Part shown: positions 1 to 8,015 of the stretch, piece after piece
How the letters are laid out: every line of letters starts with the position of its first letter
Numbering within the stretch: position 1 is the stretch's first letter
Origin: an uncultured Planococcus sp.
GTDB lineage: Bacteria; Bacillota; Bacilli; Bacillales_A; Planococcaceae
DNA: 64,000 nt
Direction of reading: 5' to 3'
NCBI GenBank assembly: GCA_947502505.1
Contig: CANNAE010000005.1
Location: 1-64,000 of the forward strand
Notes under the pieces: generated by a model
Told to the model about the DNA's origin: nothing
What the model saw: the letters and a program-made list of their open reading frames with translations, nothing else
Databases searched by the model: none
Translations under genes and position numbers: made by a program

Positions 1-89
<89 letters not shown>

Positions 90-131
90 AATTTTCTTTT
101 TTTACTTTGTACCGAGATTTCCTTTTACCTT

Positions 132-204
132 GCTTCCATAGCTCAGTAGGTAGAGTGCTTCCATGGTAAGGAAGAGGTCACCGGTTCGAGCCCGGTTGGA
201 AGCT
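132..204 (+). tRNA. tRNA-Thr (anticodon GGT)
   Basis: A 73-nt cloverleaf: acceptor GCTTCCA pairs with TGGAAGC, the anticodon loop ATGGTAA sits in a CTTCC/GGAAG stem, and a GGTTCGAGCC T-arm is present. No CCA is encoded. First tRNA after the 5S gene. Confidence 0.95.
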
Positions 205-260
205 TTTGATTCTTTGAAGTTTCTTTACATGGGAAACTGTTTTCTTTATAATTTTTGTAA

Positions 261-335
261 GGCCCCTTGGTCAAGCGGTTAAGACACCGCCCTTTCACGG
301 CGGTAACACGGGTTCGAATCCCGTAGGGGTCACCA
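261..335 (+). tRNA. tRNA-Glu (anticodon TTC)
   Basis: Acceptor GGCCCCT pairs with AGGGGTC. The anticodon loop CTTTCAC is closed by CCGCC/GGCGG, and the T-arm reads GGGTTCGAATCCC. CCA is encoded at 333-335. Confidence 0.95.
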
Positions 336-340
336 TTCAT

Positions 341-416
341 GGAGGGTTAGCTCAGCTGGGAGAGCATCTGCCTTACAAGCAGAGGGTCGGCGGTTCGATC
401 CCGTCATCCTCCACCA
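341..416 (+). tRNA. tRNA-Val (anticodon TAC)
   Basis: A 76-nt cloverleaf with acceptor GGAGGGT, anticodon loop CTTACAA in a TCTGC/GCAGA stem, and an encoded CCA. It lies only 5 nt after tRNA-Glu. Confidence 0.95.
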
Positions 417-446
417 TGTGTCCATTTTGGATATCAATCGAATAGC

Positions 447-530
447 GGTGGGGTAGCGAAGTGGCTAAACGCGGCGGACTGTAAATCCGCTCCTTCGGGT
501 TCGGCAGTTCGAATCTGCCCCCCACCACCA
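447..530 (+). tRNA. tRNA-Tyr (anticodon GTA)
   Basis: An 84-nt tRNA with a long class II variable arm (TCCGCTCCTTCGGGTTCGGC region), anticodon GTA in the loop CTGTAAA, and an encoded CCA. The long variable arm and GTA anticodon identify tRNA-Tyr. Confidence 0.95.
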
Positions 531-543
531 GTTTTTATTGCTT

Positions 544-618
544 TGGGGTATAGCCAAGCGGTAAGGCAACGGGTTTTGATCCCGTCATGCCCTGGTTCGA
601 ATCCAGGTACCCCAGCCA
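544..618 (+). tRNA. tRNA-Gln (anticodon TTG)
   Basis: Acceptor TGGGGTA pairs with TACCCCA. The anticodon loop TTTTGAT sits in an ACGGG/CCCGT stem, and CCA is encoded at the 3' end. Confidence 0.95.
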
Positions 619-629
619 TTTTTTATTGC

Positions 630-702
630 GAGCCATTAGCTCAGTTGGTAGAGCATCTGACTTTTAATCAGAGGGTCGAAGGTTCGAATCCTTCATGGCT
701 CA
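630..702 (+). tRNA. tRNA-Lys (anticodon TTT)
   Basis: A 73-nt cloverleaf: acceptor GAGCCAT pairs with ATGGCTC, and the anticodon loop CTTTTAA sits in a TCTGA/TCAGA stem. No encoded CCA. Confidence 0.95.
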
Positions 703-726
703 TTTATCTTTGCGCATTTTTCGCGC

Positions 727-799
727 GGGGCCTTAGCTCAGCTGGGAGAGCGCGACGCTGGCAGCGTCGAGGTCAGGGGTTCGAGCCCCCTAGGCTCCA
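727..799 (+). tRNA. tRNA-Ala (anticodon GGC)
   Basis: Acceptor GGGGCCT pairs with AGGCTCC. The anticodon loop CTGGCAG is in a CGACG/CGTCG stem, and the T-arm reads GGGGTTCGAGCCCCC. Last of the seven tRNAs. No encoded CCA. Confidence 0.95.
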
Positions 800-823
800 T
801 TGTTCCATGTGCAATCCATGTGT

Positions 824-862
824 AAAAAGCCCGTATCCATTCAATTGGATACGGGCTTTTTT
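824..862. terminator. Bidirectional intrinsic terminator
   Basis: An inverted repeat (AAAAAGCCCGTATCC / GGATACGGGCTTTTT) flanked by A and T runs on both sides. It can end the rRNA-tRNA transcript on the plus strand and citA on the minus strand, whose stop codon lies at its edge. Confidence 0.9.
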
Positions 863-1941
863 TAGGTTCCAATATATTCGGATTGCGGCCGGAAAATCAC
901 ATTGTCCCGTTGCTGTTCTAAGGCATGTGCGCTCCAGCCGACAATCCGTGCGACGCTGAAGCTGGGCGTGAAAAGCTCGGGTGGCATTTGAATAGAGCGC
1001 ATGATCGCAGCGGCGTAGAACTCCACGTTTGTGTGAAGGGCCCGGCCTGGTTTTTGCGCATTCAATAGCTCGGTAATTTCGGATTCTGCCAGGACAGCGA
1101 GGTTCAGCCAAGGGTCTTCTTGTTGGAGCTGTTGGCATTTTTCGCGCAGCAGGAGCGCACGCGGATCTTCTGTCCGGTAGACCCGGTGGCCGAAGCCCAT
1201 AATTTTTTCGCCTTTAGCCAGTTTTTGTTCGATGACTGGCCGGATGTTTTCAGGCGATTGGATGTCGTCGAGCAGTTCAAGCACGCCTGATGGGGCGCCG
1301 CCATGCAAAGGGCCTTTCATCGTACCCAGGGCAGAAACGATGGCAGCGCATAAATCGGATTCTGTAGAAATCGTGACACGGCCGGCAAAAGTAGAGGCAT
1401 TCATGCCGTGTTCCATCGTCAAGTTCAGGTAGGTTTCCAAAGCTTCAGTTTGGGCGGCTGTAGGGATTTGCCCTTTGATCATCCATAAATAATTGGCGGT
1501 ATGGCCAAGTTCGCTTTTTGGCGCGACGAATTCCAAGCCGATGCTCTTCCGGTACAAGAGGGCCGCCATGACGGGAAGGGCAGCTGTCAGGGCGATGGCT
1601 TGTTCTTGGCTATTCAATTCCTTGAATTCACCGTGTTGATAGGCTGAGACAAGTGTCCTCATGCCATCCATTAAGGAAATTTCTGTAGGCAGAACTTGAG
1701 CGATCGATAAGAGGTAATCAGGCAGTTGGCGATAGGATGTGAATTGTTCAGTGAGATTTGCGAGTTCTTTTGCTGAAGCATGTCGGCCATGCCACAGGAA
1801 GTAAGCCATTTGTTCGAAATTCTTTCCTTCCATTGCATCTTTGACCAATTCCCCGCGATAGCGAAGTTCGCCTTTATCACCGTCGACAGAGGCAATAGCA
1901 GTTTGAACGGCAACGATTCCTTTCAGTCCTTTTTGAAACAT
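862..1941 (-). CDS. citA: Citrate synthase, CitA type
   Basis: This 359-residue protein condenses acetyl-CoA and oxaloacetate to citrate, the entry step of the TCA cycle. Family landmarks are present: EHGMNAST, GPLHGGA and GFGHRVY carry the active-site histidines and NVEFYAAA the acidic residue. The Glu in NVEF replaces the Asp usual in citrate synthases, but I recall the same in B. subtilis CitA. The reading frame is open upstream, but the start is placed at 1941 because AGGAGG lies just ahead of it and MFQKGLKG matches the family N-terminus. It is divergent from a LysR gene, the citA-citR arrangement of Bacillus. It ends on the shared terminator with the tRNA cluster. Confidence 0.9.
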   Translation of the reverse strand: MFQKGLKGIVAVQTAIASVDGDKGELRYRGELVKDAMEGKNFEQMAYFLWHGRHASAKELANLTEQFTSYRQLPDYLLSIAQVLPTEISLMDGMRTLVSAYQHGEFKELNSQEQAIALTAALPVMAALLYRKSIGLEFVAPKSELGHTANYLWMIKGQIPTAAQTEALETYLNLTMEHGMNASTFAGRVTISTESDLCAAIVSALGTMKGPLHGGAPSGVLELLDDIQSPENIRPVIEQKLAKGEKIMGFGHRVYRTEDPRALLLREKCQQLQQEDPWLNLAVLAESEITELLNAQKPGRALHTNVEFYAAAIMRSIQMPPELFTPSFSVARIVGWSAHALEQQRDNVIFRPQSEYIGT

Positions 1942-2044
1942 GGGAATTCCTCCTTTTTTTAAAGTATAAGCTGTAGTATTGATTATGAAAATTAAAGATT
2001 TATAATTAAAACAATTAAGAAAATTAATTGAAGGAGGTTTGGAA

Positions 2045-2926
2045 ATGGAAATGCAATGGCTGAGGACCTTTGCAGATGCGGCAGAAACCTTGAATTTTCG
2101 CAAGACGGCGGAACGATTGATGTTGTCGCAGCCTAGCGTGACGGTACACATTCGGCAATTAGAAGCGTATTTAGGGACCCGCTTGTTCGACCGCGTCAAA
2201 AATCGTGTGGTATTGACCGAGGAGGGGCGCCATTTTAAGCAACAGGCAGCAAGTCTAGTTGAAAGATTCGACTCCACAGTGGACGAACTTCAGTCGTTTG
2301 CCCAAGGATACCGGCGGAAATGGACCATCGCGATCTCGCCATTGATGGCAGAGACGGTGTTGCCATATGTTCTCCATGCGTTCACGAAAGCGCATCCGGA
2401 TCTTGAGCTGGTCATTCGCGTGGAAGAGTCGGAAGCGATTGAGGGATTGGTGGAAAGCGGGGAAGTGTCTGCTGGCATTTCTGCTTTGCCGCCACTTAAA
2501 CGCGTGATCCTCCATGAAGTGGTCTATGAAGACCCCTTGCTGCTCATCGTGCCTAGGGACGCATATGATGATGAGCATGGTCCGGTGGTTTCTGGGGAAG
2601 ACGCATTGCGGCAGCATTTCATCTTTACGCATCATCATCCTGTGTTTTGGGAAGAGCTGCTCGTGAAATTGCGCGTGCAGCTGCCGGGGATCCGGACGAT
2701 GACGGTGACACAGGCACATATTGCCAAGCGTTTTATCCAGGAAGGGCTTGGTGTGTCGTTTCTGCCAAGGTCGATGGTGCGCCGTGAGCTGATTGAAGGA
2801 CGCCTGATGGAAGCCCGCTTTGAGTTGTTCCCACTGACTGCTGTGGCGACGTATTTTCTTGCGCGCAGCATGGGGGCGCTGGAAAAAGATTTTTTAAGCC
2901 GCATTCAATCAGTTTATTTTCAATAA
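2045..2926 (+). CDS. citR: LysR-family regulator, CitR-like
   Basis: A 293-residue LysR-type transcription factor. Residues 1-60 form the winged HTH (LNFRKTAERLMLSQPSVTVHIRQLEAYLGTRLF region), and residues about 90-290 form the periplasmic-binding-like effector domain. AAGGAGG at 2031-2037 fits the ATG at 2045 better than the in-frame TTG at 2039. It is divergent from citA across about 100 nt of AT-rich DNA, so by analogy with B. subtilis CitR it probably represses citA and its own gene. The symbol rests on synteny and length. The effector is not evident from sequence. Confidence 0.8.
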   Translation: MEMQWLRTFADAAETLNFRKTAERLMLSQPSVTVHIRQLEAYLGTRLFDRVKNRVVLTEEGRHFKQQAASLVERFDSTVDELQSFAQGYRRKWTIAISPLMAETVLPYVLHAFTKAHPDLELVIRVEESEAIEGLVESGEVSAGISALPPLKRVILHEVVYEDPLLLIVPRDAYDDEHGPVVSGEDALRQHFIFTHHHPVFWEELLVKLRVQLPGIRTMTVTQAHIAKRFIQEGLGVSFLPRSMVRRELIEGRLMEARFELFPLTAVATYFLARSMGALEKDFLSRIQSVYFQ

Positions 2927-2986
2927 AATAAAGAGGATAGTAAATGTCGGATTTGCTGGTATACTGCACATAAGGAGGGGATGGAT

Positions 2987-3553
2987 ATGTATATTGAACA
3001 GCGCAATATTCGGCTTCGTTTGCTGAAACGTGAGGATTTTGAGGCATTATGGACACTTTATACACCCGATATTTTTGAATACATGCTGACGAAAGTCGAG
3101 CGTTTCGAAGATTTGGAGGCGTGGTTATCGGCTGGAATGAATCAATCCAACGTGCTAGTGTTTGCCGTGGAGCTTCCGGAAAGCGGTGAAATTGTCGGCA
3201 CCACCCGTCTCTATTCCATAGACGATACGAACAGAAGCTGTGAAATGGGGGCGACTTTCTATAGTGAAAAAGCCCAGCGCACCCATGTCAATACGGCCGT
3301 CAAACATGCGCTGCTTGGCTATTGCTTCGAAGAGCGGGAGATGATTCGCGTCCAGTTCAAAACCGATGCTGAGAATATCCGTTCCCAAAAATCGATTGAA
3401 CGGATTGGGGCAGTTAAGGAAGGGCATTTGCGCAATGAACGGATCCGCTCGACAGGCGAACCGAGGGACGCCATCGTCTATTCCATCATCGACCGGGAAT
3501 GGCCGGAAGTGAAGAAATCACTTGAAGAGAAAATGAATAAATATTCGGAATAA
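2987..3553 (+). CDS. GNAT acetyltransferase, RimJ/RimL type
   Basis: A 188-residue acetyltransferase of the RimJ/RimL (Acetyltransf_3) group. It starts with the typical IRLRLLKREDFEALW strand, has a central GTTRLYSID strand, and ends with the ENIRSQKSIERIGAVKEGHLRNE segment in which this family binds acetyl-CoA and places its substrate loop. TAAGGAGGGG at 2971-2980 is too close to the ATG at 2981, so the ATG at 2987 is preferred. A likely TATACT -10 box lies at about 2960-2965. The acceptor, an N-terminal amine of a protein or a small amine, cannot be told from sequence. Confidence 0.8.
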   Translation: MYIEQRNIRLRLLKREDFEALWTLYTPDIFEYMLTKVERFEDLEAWLSAGMNQSNVLVFAVELPESGEIVGTTRLYSIDDTNRSCEMGATFYSEKAQRTHVNTAVKHALLGYCFEEREMIRVQFKTDAENIRSQKSIERIGAVKEGHLRNERIRSTGEPRDAIVYSIIDREWPEVKKSLEEKMNKYSE

Positions 3554-3620
3554 TGTCAGGTTGAGCCAAAAGAACCTCAGAGGGTACAATGAATGTATCT
3601 TACTGAGGGGGTATAAAATA

Positions 3621-4529
3621 ATGAATAAATTAAATGTTTCTATTATAGGTGTACCAATGGACCACGGGCAAATGCGCCGCGGCGTCGACATGGGGCCAAG
3701 TGCCATCCGTTACGCAGGCGTTGTAGACCGAATCGAAAATCTCGGGCATGCAGTAAACGACGAAGGCGATATCCAAATCCGTAAGGCGGACGGCAAAGTG
3801 GACGAGAACACCAATTTGCGCAATATGGATGTCATCACTGAAGCGACCGAAGCACTTGGGGAAACGGTTTCGGGCGTCGCTAAAGCGGGTAATTTTCCGT
3901 TGGTACTCGGCGGCGACCATAGCATCGCGATCGGCACGCTTGCCGGCATTTCTGAGCATTACGAGAATTTGGGCGTTATCTGGTACGATGCGCATGCAGA
4001 TATGAACACAAGCGAAACTTCGCCGTCAGGCAATATCCACGGCATGCCGCTTGCAGCGAGCTTTGGCCACGGCCACGAGAAATTAACCAACATCCGCGGC
4101 TATTCGCCAAAAGTGAAGCCTGAAAATATCGTCATCATCGGGGCGCGTTCTGTCGACCCGGGCGAGCGCGAATTGATTAAAGAGCACGGCATTAAAGTAT
4201 TCAGCATGCACGAAATCGATAAAATGGGCATGGATCATGTTATGCAGGAGTCAATCCGCTATTTGCGTGAAGAACGCAAAACAGATGGTGTCCATTTGTC
4301 GCTTGACCTGGACGGCATCGACCCGATGTACACACCGGGTGTCGGCACGCCGGTTCCAGGCGGGATCAGCTACCGTGAAAGCCATTTAGCGATGGAAATG
4401 CTGTTCGATGCAGGTTTGATCACTTCGGCAGAGTTTGTTGAAGTCAATCCGATTCTTGATGAGAAGAACCGCACGGCTGATGTAGCGGTCGCATTGATCG
4501 GTTCATTGCTTGGAGAAAAATTAGTATAA
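3621..4529 (+). CDS. rocF: Arginase
   Basis: This 302-residue ureohydrolase hydrolyses arginine to ornithine and urea. The binuclear manganese site is intact: GGDHS, WYDAHADMN and SLDLDGIDP carry the His and Asp ligands, and EVNPILDEKN carries the conserved acidic residue near the C-terminus. The open frame extends upstream, but GAGGGGG at 3606-3612 and the family-typical MNKLNVSIIGVPMDHGQ place the start at 3621. The gene is followed by its own terminator and appears monocistronic. The length matches bacterial RocF (about 300). Confidence 0.93.
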   Translation: MNKLNVSIIGVPMDHGQMRRGVDMGPSAIRYAGVVDRIENLGHAVNDEGDIQIRKADGKVDENTNLRNMDVITEATEALGETVSGVAKAGNFPLVLGGDHSIAIGTLAGISEHYENLGVIWYDAHADMNTSETSPSGNIHGMPLAASFGHGHEKLTNIRGYSPKVKPENIVIIGARSVDPGERELIKEHGIKVFSMHEIDKMGMDHVMQESIRYLREERKTDGVHLSLDLDGIDPMYTPGVGTPVPGGISYRESHLAMEMLFDAGLITSAEFVEVNPILDEKNRTADVAVALIGSLLGEKLV

Positions 4530-4538
4530 GCACGCTAG

Positions 4539-4568
4539 GCTGTCCGGAATTTCCGGGCAGCTTTTTTT
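4539..4568 (+). terminator. Intrinsic terminator after rocF
   Basis: The stem GCTGTCCGG / CCGGGCAGC with a short AATTT loop is followed by a run of seven T. It separates rocF from the SigW operon. Confidence 0.88.
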
Positions 4569-4613
4569 AATGCAAGAAATGTATAAGGGATTAGGGAAAA
4601 GGAGATAGGACTG

Positions 4614-4670
4614 ATGGGCAACGCAATGCATGAATTCTGCCAGTGGCATAATAAACTGATGAATTCATAG
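4614..4670 (+). CDS. Possible 18-residue small ORF
   Basis: ATG at 4614 follows an AAGGAG Shine-Dalgarno (4599-4604) at good spacing and opens an 18-codon frame (MGNAMHEFCQWHNKLMNS) ending in TAG. It lies between the rocF terminator and the SigW promoter. No family is recognised, there is no clear promoter, and a frame this short can arise by chance, so it is recorded only as a candidate. Confidence 0.2.
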   Translation: MGNAMHEFCQWHNKLMNS

Positions 4671-4735
4671 AAAGAACTGGAAATTGGCTGGTTTTTTCTA
4701 GGGATGGTTTGATAGGATAGAAGAAGAGAAAAAAA

Positions 4736-4761
4736 TGAAACCTTTTCAACACTGGACCGTA
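4736..4761 (+). promoter_or_regulatory. SigW-dependent promoter of sigW-rsiW
   Basis: TGAAAC (4736-4741), 16 nt, then CGTA (4758-4761) is an exact match to the SigW consensus. It lies 37 nt before the sigW start, so sigW is very probably autoregulated, as in B. subtilis. Confidence 0.92.
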
Positions 4762-4798
4762 TATAAAAGACAGCCGCATGGCGGAGGGAAATGAGATC

Positions 4799-5362
4799 AT
4801 GGATGCGTTAGTAAATAAACGAATAAAGCGAGTCATGAAGGGCGACCAAGACGCATTTGCCGAAATCGTGGAGCTGTATCAACACCAGTTGTTCCAGATT
4901 TGCTACCGCATGCTCGGCAACCGGCATGAAGCAGAAGATATTGCACAGGAAGCATTTACGCGGGCCTATGTGAACATACACACCTTCGACCAGAACCGTA
5001 AATTTTCCACATGGCTTTACCGCATCGCCACCAATCTGTGCATTGACCGGATTCGCAAGAAAAAGCCGGATTACCATTTGGATGCGGAAGTAAGAGGCAC
5101 GGAAGGCTTGAATATGTATTCGAAGATTGCCAATGAGGAAGAGCTTCCGGAAGAAGAATTGATGCGGATGGAAGTTCAGGAGCGGGTGCAGTACGAGATA
5201 AGCCGCTTGCCGGATAAGTACCGGGCAGCGATTGTGTTAAAATATATCGAGGAATTGCCGCTGGCTGAAATCAGCGAAATCCTGGATTTGCCGCTTGGCA
5301 CAGTGAAAACGCGGATACACCGCGGGCGCGAAGCACTTCGCAAGCAATTGAGCAATTTGTAG
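4799..5362 (+). CDS. sigW: ECF sigma factor SigW
   Basis: A 187-residue extracytoplasmic-function sigma factor directing the envelope-stress and antimicrobial-peptide response. Sigma region 2 covers residues about 20-90 (CYRMLGNRHEAEDIAQEAF, FSTWLYRIATNL, DRIRKKKPDY). Region 4 covers about 130-185 (LPDKYRAAIVLKYIEELPLAEISEILDLPLGTVKTRIHRGREALRK, broken here only by description). It is very close to B. subtilis SigW in sequence and length. GGAGGG at 4783-4788 favours the ATG at 4799 over the earlier ATG at 4778. A perfect SigW promoter lies upstream, and the anti-sigma gene follows with the ribosome binding site overlapping the sigW stop. Confidence 0.95.
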   Translation: MDALVNKRIKRVMKGDQDAFAEIVELYQHQLFQICYRMLGNRHEAEDIAQEAFTRAYVNIHTFDQNRKFSTWLYRIATNLCIDRIRKKKPDYHLDAEVRGTEGLNMYSKIANEEELPEEELMRMEVQERVQYEISRLPDKYRAAIVLKYIEELPLAEISEILDLPLGTVKTRIHRGREALRKQLSNL

Positions 5363-5371
5363 GAGGCGAGC

Positions 5372-6010
5372 ATGATGAATGCGTGTCCGGAAAAAGTTAT
5401 TCGCATGATGGATGATTACCTAGATGGGGAGATCAGCCCGTCAGAAGAAAAAGAACTGAAAGAATCCTTACAGAACTGCAGCGACTGCAGACAAATATAT
5501 CAGGAACTGACCAGGACCATCGCGTTTGTGCAAAGTGCTTCACACGTCCAGGCACCACCGGATTTTGTGCAGAAAACGATGGCCGGTTTGCCGAAAGAAT
5601 CCCAGCGCGTCGGAGTGAAACGCTTTATGCGCCACCATCCACTGATGATCGCGGCGGCACTTTTCGTGTTATTGATGAGTGCGGCGATGATGTCGAGCTT
5701 CAGCGACGACCAGCAGTTTTCATTCACTAAACAGGAGCATTTAGTGGTCGAAGGGCAGACAGTCGTCGTGCCTGAAGGCCAAACGGTTGTCGGGGATTTG
5801 ACGATCCGCAATGGCGATTTGCGCGTCGATGGGGAGCTTGAAGGAGATGTCACGATCGTCAACGGCGAATACATGGCATCGACTGGCGTCATCAACGGCG
5901 AAATCGAAGAAATCGACCAAGTCTTCGAGTGGCTCTGGTATACGATCAAAGGAACATTCCAGGATGCCGTCAGCTTTTTTGGCGGAAATGACCAATCAAT
6001 AGACGAGTAA
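5372..6010 (+). CDS. rsiW: Anti-sigma-W factor RsiW
   Basis: A 212-residue single-pass membrane anti-sigma factor that sequesters SigW until cleaved by site-1 and site-2 proteases. Residues 1-60 form the cytoplasmic zinc-binding anti-sigma (ZAS) domain, about 91-107 the transmembrane segment, and the rest a hydrophilic extracellular domain. The usual zinc ligands are C5, C36 and C39, but the ZAS histidine (H-x3-C-x2-C) is Ser32 here (ESLQNCSDC). AGGAGG at 5361-5366 overlaps the sigW stop. ATG 5372 and ATG 5375 are both possible starts. A terminator follows directly. Confidence 0.93.
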   Translation: MMNACPEKVIRMMDDYLDGEISPSEEKELKESLQNCSDCRQIYQELTRTIAFVQSASHVQAPPDFVQKTMAGLPKESQRVGVKRFMRHHPLMIAAALFVLLMSAAMMSSFSDDQQFSFTKQEHLVVEGQTVVVPEGQTVVGDLTIRNGDLRVDGELEGDVTIVNGEYMASTGVINGEIEEIDQVFEWLWYTIKGTFQDAVSFFGGNDQSIDE

Positions 6011-6038
6011 AGCCCCTCCATTTATTGGATGGGCTTTT
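6011..6038 (+). terminator. Intrinsic terminator after rsiW
   Basis: The stem AGCCC(C)TCCA / TGGA(T)GGGCT with a short loop is followed by TTTTT. It ends the sigW-rsiW transcript before the cda operon. Confidence 0.85.
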
Positions 6039-6110
6039 TCCATGCGGGCAGATGTCTCGGGATATGATATACTGAATCTATATGTACATGGAGAAAAGCG
6101 AGGGTTGCAG

Positions 6111-6947
6111 ATGCCTTTTTTGGAAAACTTCACGGACCAGACACCGCTTCAGATGTTCGGAAATCTTATCGACATCTTATTGGTCTGGTTCGTTATTTAC
6201 AAACTTATTACTGTCATCAAGGGAACGAAGGCTGTCCAATTATTAAAAGGGATCTTCTTTATCATCATCGCGCGTCTCGTGACCCAGGCGCTCAACCTGG
6301 AAACGCTCGGCTGGATCATGCAGCAAGTGCTCGAATGGGGTTTTCTTGCCATCATCATCATCTTCCAGCCGGAACTGAGACGCGCGCTCGAACAGCTTGG
6401 GCGCGGGAAATTGTTCTCGAGCAGCACGCTCAATGAAGAATCCGAGCGCAACCGCCTGATCGAAGCGATGAGTAAGTCTGTCAGCTATATGGCGAAGCGC
6501 CGCATCGGGGCACTTGTGTCGATCGAGCGTGAAACCGGGCTCAGCGAATACATAGAGACAGGTATTCCGATGAATTCGGACATCACTTCCGAGTTGATGA
6601 TCAATCTATTCATCCCGAACACGCCGTTGCATGACGGGGCGGTCATTGTCCAGAAAAACCGCATTGCGGCGGCTGCCTGCTATTTGCCGCTGTCCGAGAG
6701 CCCGTTCATTTCGAAAGAACTGGGAACGCGCCATAGAGCGGCACTCGGCATCAGTGAAGTGACGGATGCGATCACGATTGTCGTATCGGAAGAGACCGGT
6801 GCGATCAGTTTGACGGCAAACGGCGATTTGCACCGCAATTTGTCGCTCGAGGATTTTGAAGTGAAGCTTCGCCGCATTTGGTTCGGTGCCGAACAGCAAC
6901 AGGCGTCGACGTCCTGGTGGAATTGGAGGGGGAAAAAGAATGGATAA
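6111..6947 (+). CDS. cdaA: Diadenylate cyclase CdaA
   Basis: A 278-residue membrane-bound enzyme making c-di-AMP from two ATP; c-di-AMP controls potassium and cell-wall homeostasis. Three N-terminal transmembrane helices (about 12-90) precede the DAC domain, with the catalytic DGA at 175-177 (TPLHDGAVIV) and the GTRHR motif at 205-209. The start at 6111 gives the family N-terminus. The ribosome binding site (GAGGG) is modest. An extended -10 box (TGATATACT, 6065-6073) after the rsiW terminator suggests its own promoter. It overlaps cdaR, its known regulator. Confidence 0.94.
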   Translation: MPFLENFTDQTPLQMFGNLIDILLVWFVIYKLITVIKGTKAVQLLKGIFFIIIARLVTQALNLETLGWIMQQVLEWGFLAIIIIFQPELRRALEQLGRGKLFSSSTLNEESERNRLIEAMSKSVSYMAKRRIGALVSIERETGLSEYIETGIPMNSDITSELMINLFIPNTPLHDGAVIVQKNRIAAAACYLPLSESPFISKELGTRHRAALGISEVTDAITIVVSEETGAISLTANGDLHRNLSLEDFEVKLRRIWFGAEQQQASTSWWNWRGKKNG

Positions 6948-7944
6948 GATGATGGACAATCCGTGGTTTCTCCGGATTATGGCATTATTCCTGGCCTTTC
7001 TGCTCTTCTTTTCCGTCCAGACGGAAAATACGACGACTACGACCGAAACCGGTAGAGTGTCGGAAATGATCGAAGATGTGGAACTGCAGGTGTATTATGA
7101 TGAGAGTTTGATGGTCAGCGGCGTGCCGGATACGGTCGACTTGTATTTGAGCGGCCCGGCGAGTATCATCCAAACGACGCGCCAGTTGGATGACTATACG
7201 CTGTTCATCGATTTGCGCAGCCTGCCGCTCGGTGAGCATCAAGTGCCGATCCAGACGGAAAACCTATCGGAACAATTGAGCGCCCGCGTGGACCCGGCAT
7301 TCGTCAATGTCGTGCTCGAGGAGCGGGTGTCGCAGGAGTTTGATATCGATGCCGAGATGAACGAGCGCTTGCTTGCAGAAGGCTTTTTGCTGGAAGGCTT
7401 GACTGTGGAGCCGGATACCGTCACGGTGACGGGCCCGCAAAGCGTCATCAACGCCATCAGCTTCGTTAAAGCGACCGTGACAGGCGACCCGGAAATCAAG
7501 GAATCCTTCACAGCCGAAGCCCGCGTGCGCGTTTTGGCAGAGGATTTAACGAAACTTGATAACGTCACGATCGAACCTGAATCCGTGGCGGTCGACGTCA
7601 CGGTGGAAGAATACAGCCGCGAATTGCCGGTGCGCATCGAATCGACGGGTGACCCGCAAACAGGCATCACCATCAACTCCTGGACGCCTACAAGTGAACA
7701 AGTGCGGGTCTTTGGTCCACGCAGCGTGCTAGATGTGATGGATGAATACGTCATCGAAGTGGAAGCAAATAGCGTCACGGCATCCGATACGTCGGTGACG
7801 GTTGAATTGCCGATTCCATCAGGCGCTTCTGGGGTTTCCCCGGGAGAGATGCAGATAGAAGCAAACATTTCAGTGGATGAATCACTCATCGTGCCGGAAG
7901 AGCTCGAAAATCCGGAAATTGCCGATAGCAATAATGGAGAATAA
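6940..7944 (+). CDS. cdaR: CdaR, YbbR-domain regulator of CdaA
   Basis: A 334-residue extracytoplasmic protein anchored by an N-terminal hydrophobic helix (residues about 9-28, LRIMALFLAFLLFF), followed by about four YbbR repeats with recurring PDTV(D/T)V(T/Y) strands. In Bacillus and Listeria it binds CdaA and modulates c-di-AMP synthesis. It overlaps cdaA by 8 nt. GGAGGGGG at 6925-6932 selects the ATG at 6940 although the frame is open upstream. glmM follows after 71 nt, giving the conserved cdaA-cdaR-glmM cluster. Confidence 0.92.
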   Translation: MDKMMDNPWFLRIMALFLAFLLFFSVQTENTTTTTETGRVSEMIEDVELQVYYDESLMVSGVPDTVDLYLSGPASIIQTTRQLDDYTLFIDLRSLPLGEHQVPIQTENLSEQLSARVDPAFVNVVLEERVSQEFDIDAEMNERLLAEGFLLEGLTVEPDTVTVTGPQSVINAISFVKATVTGDPEIKESFTAEARVRVLAEDLTKLDNVTIEPESVAVDVTVEEYSRELPVRIESTGDPQTGITINSWTPTSEQVRVFGPRSVLDVMDEYVIEVEANSVTASDTSVTVELPIPSGASGVSPGEMQIEANISVDESLIVPEELENPEIADSNNGE

Positions 7945-8015
7945 AAATAGCTAAAAATGTAAAATTAGGTTAATATAAACAAATCATAATACAAGTGATT
8001 GAAGGAGCGAAAAGC

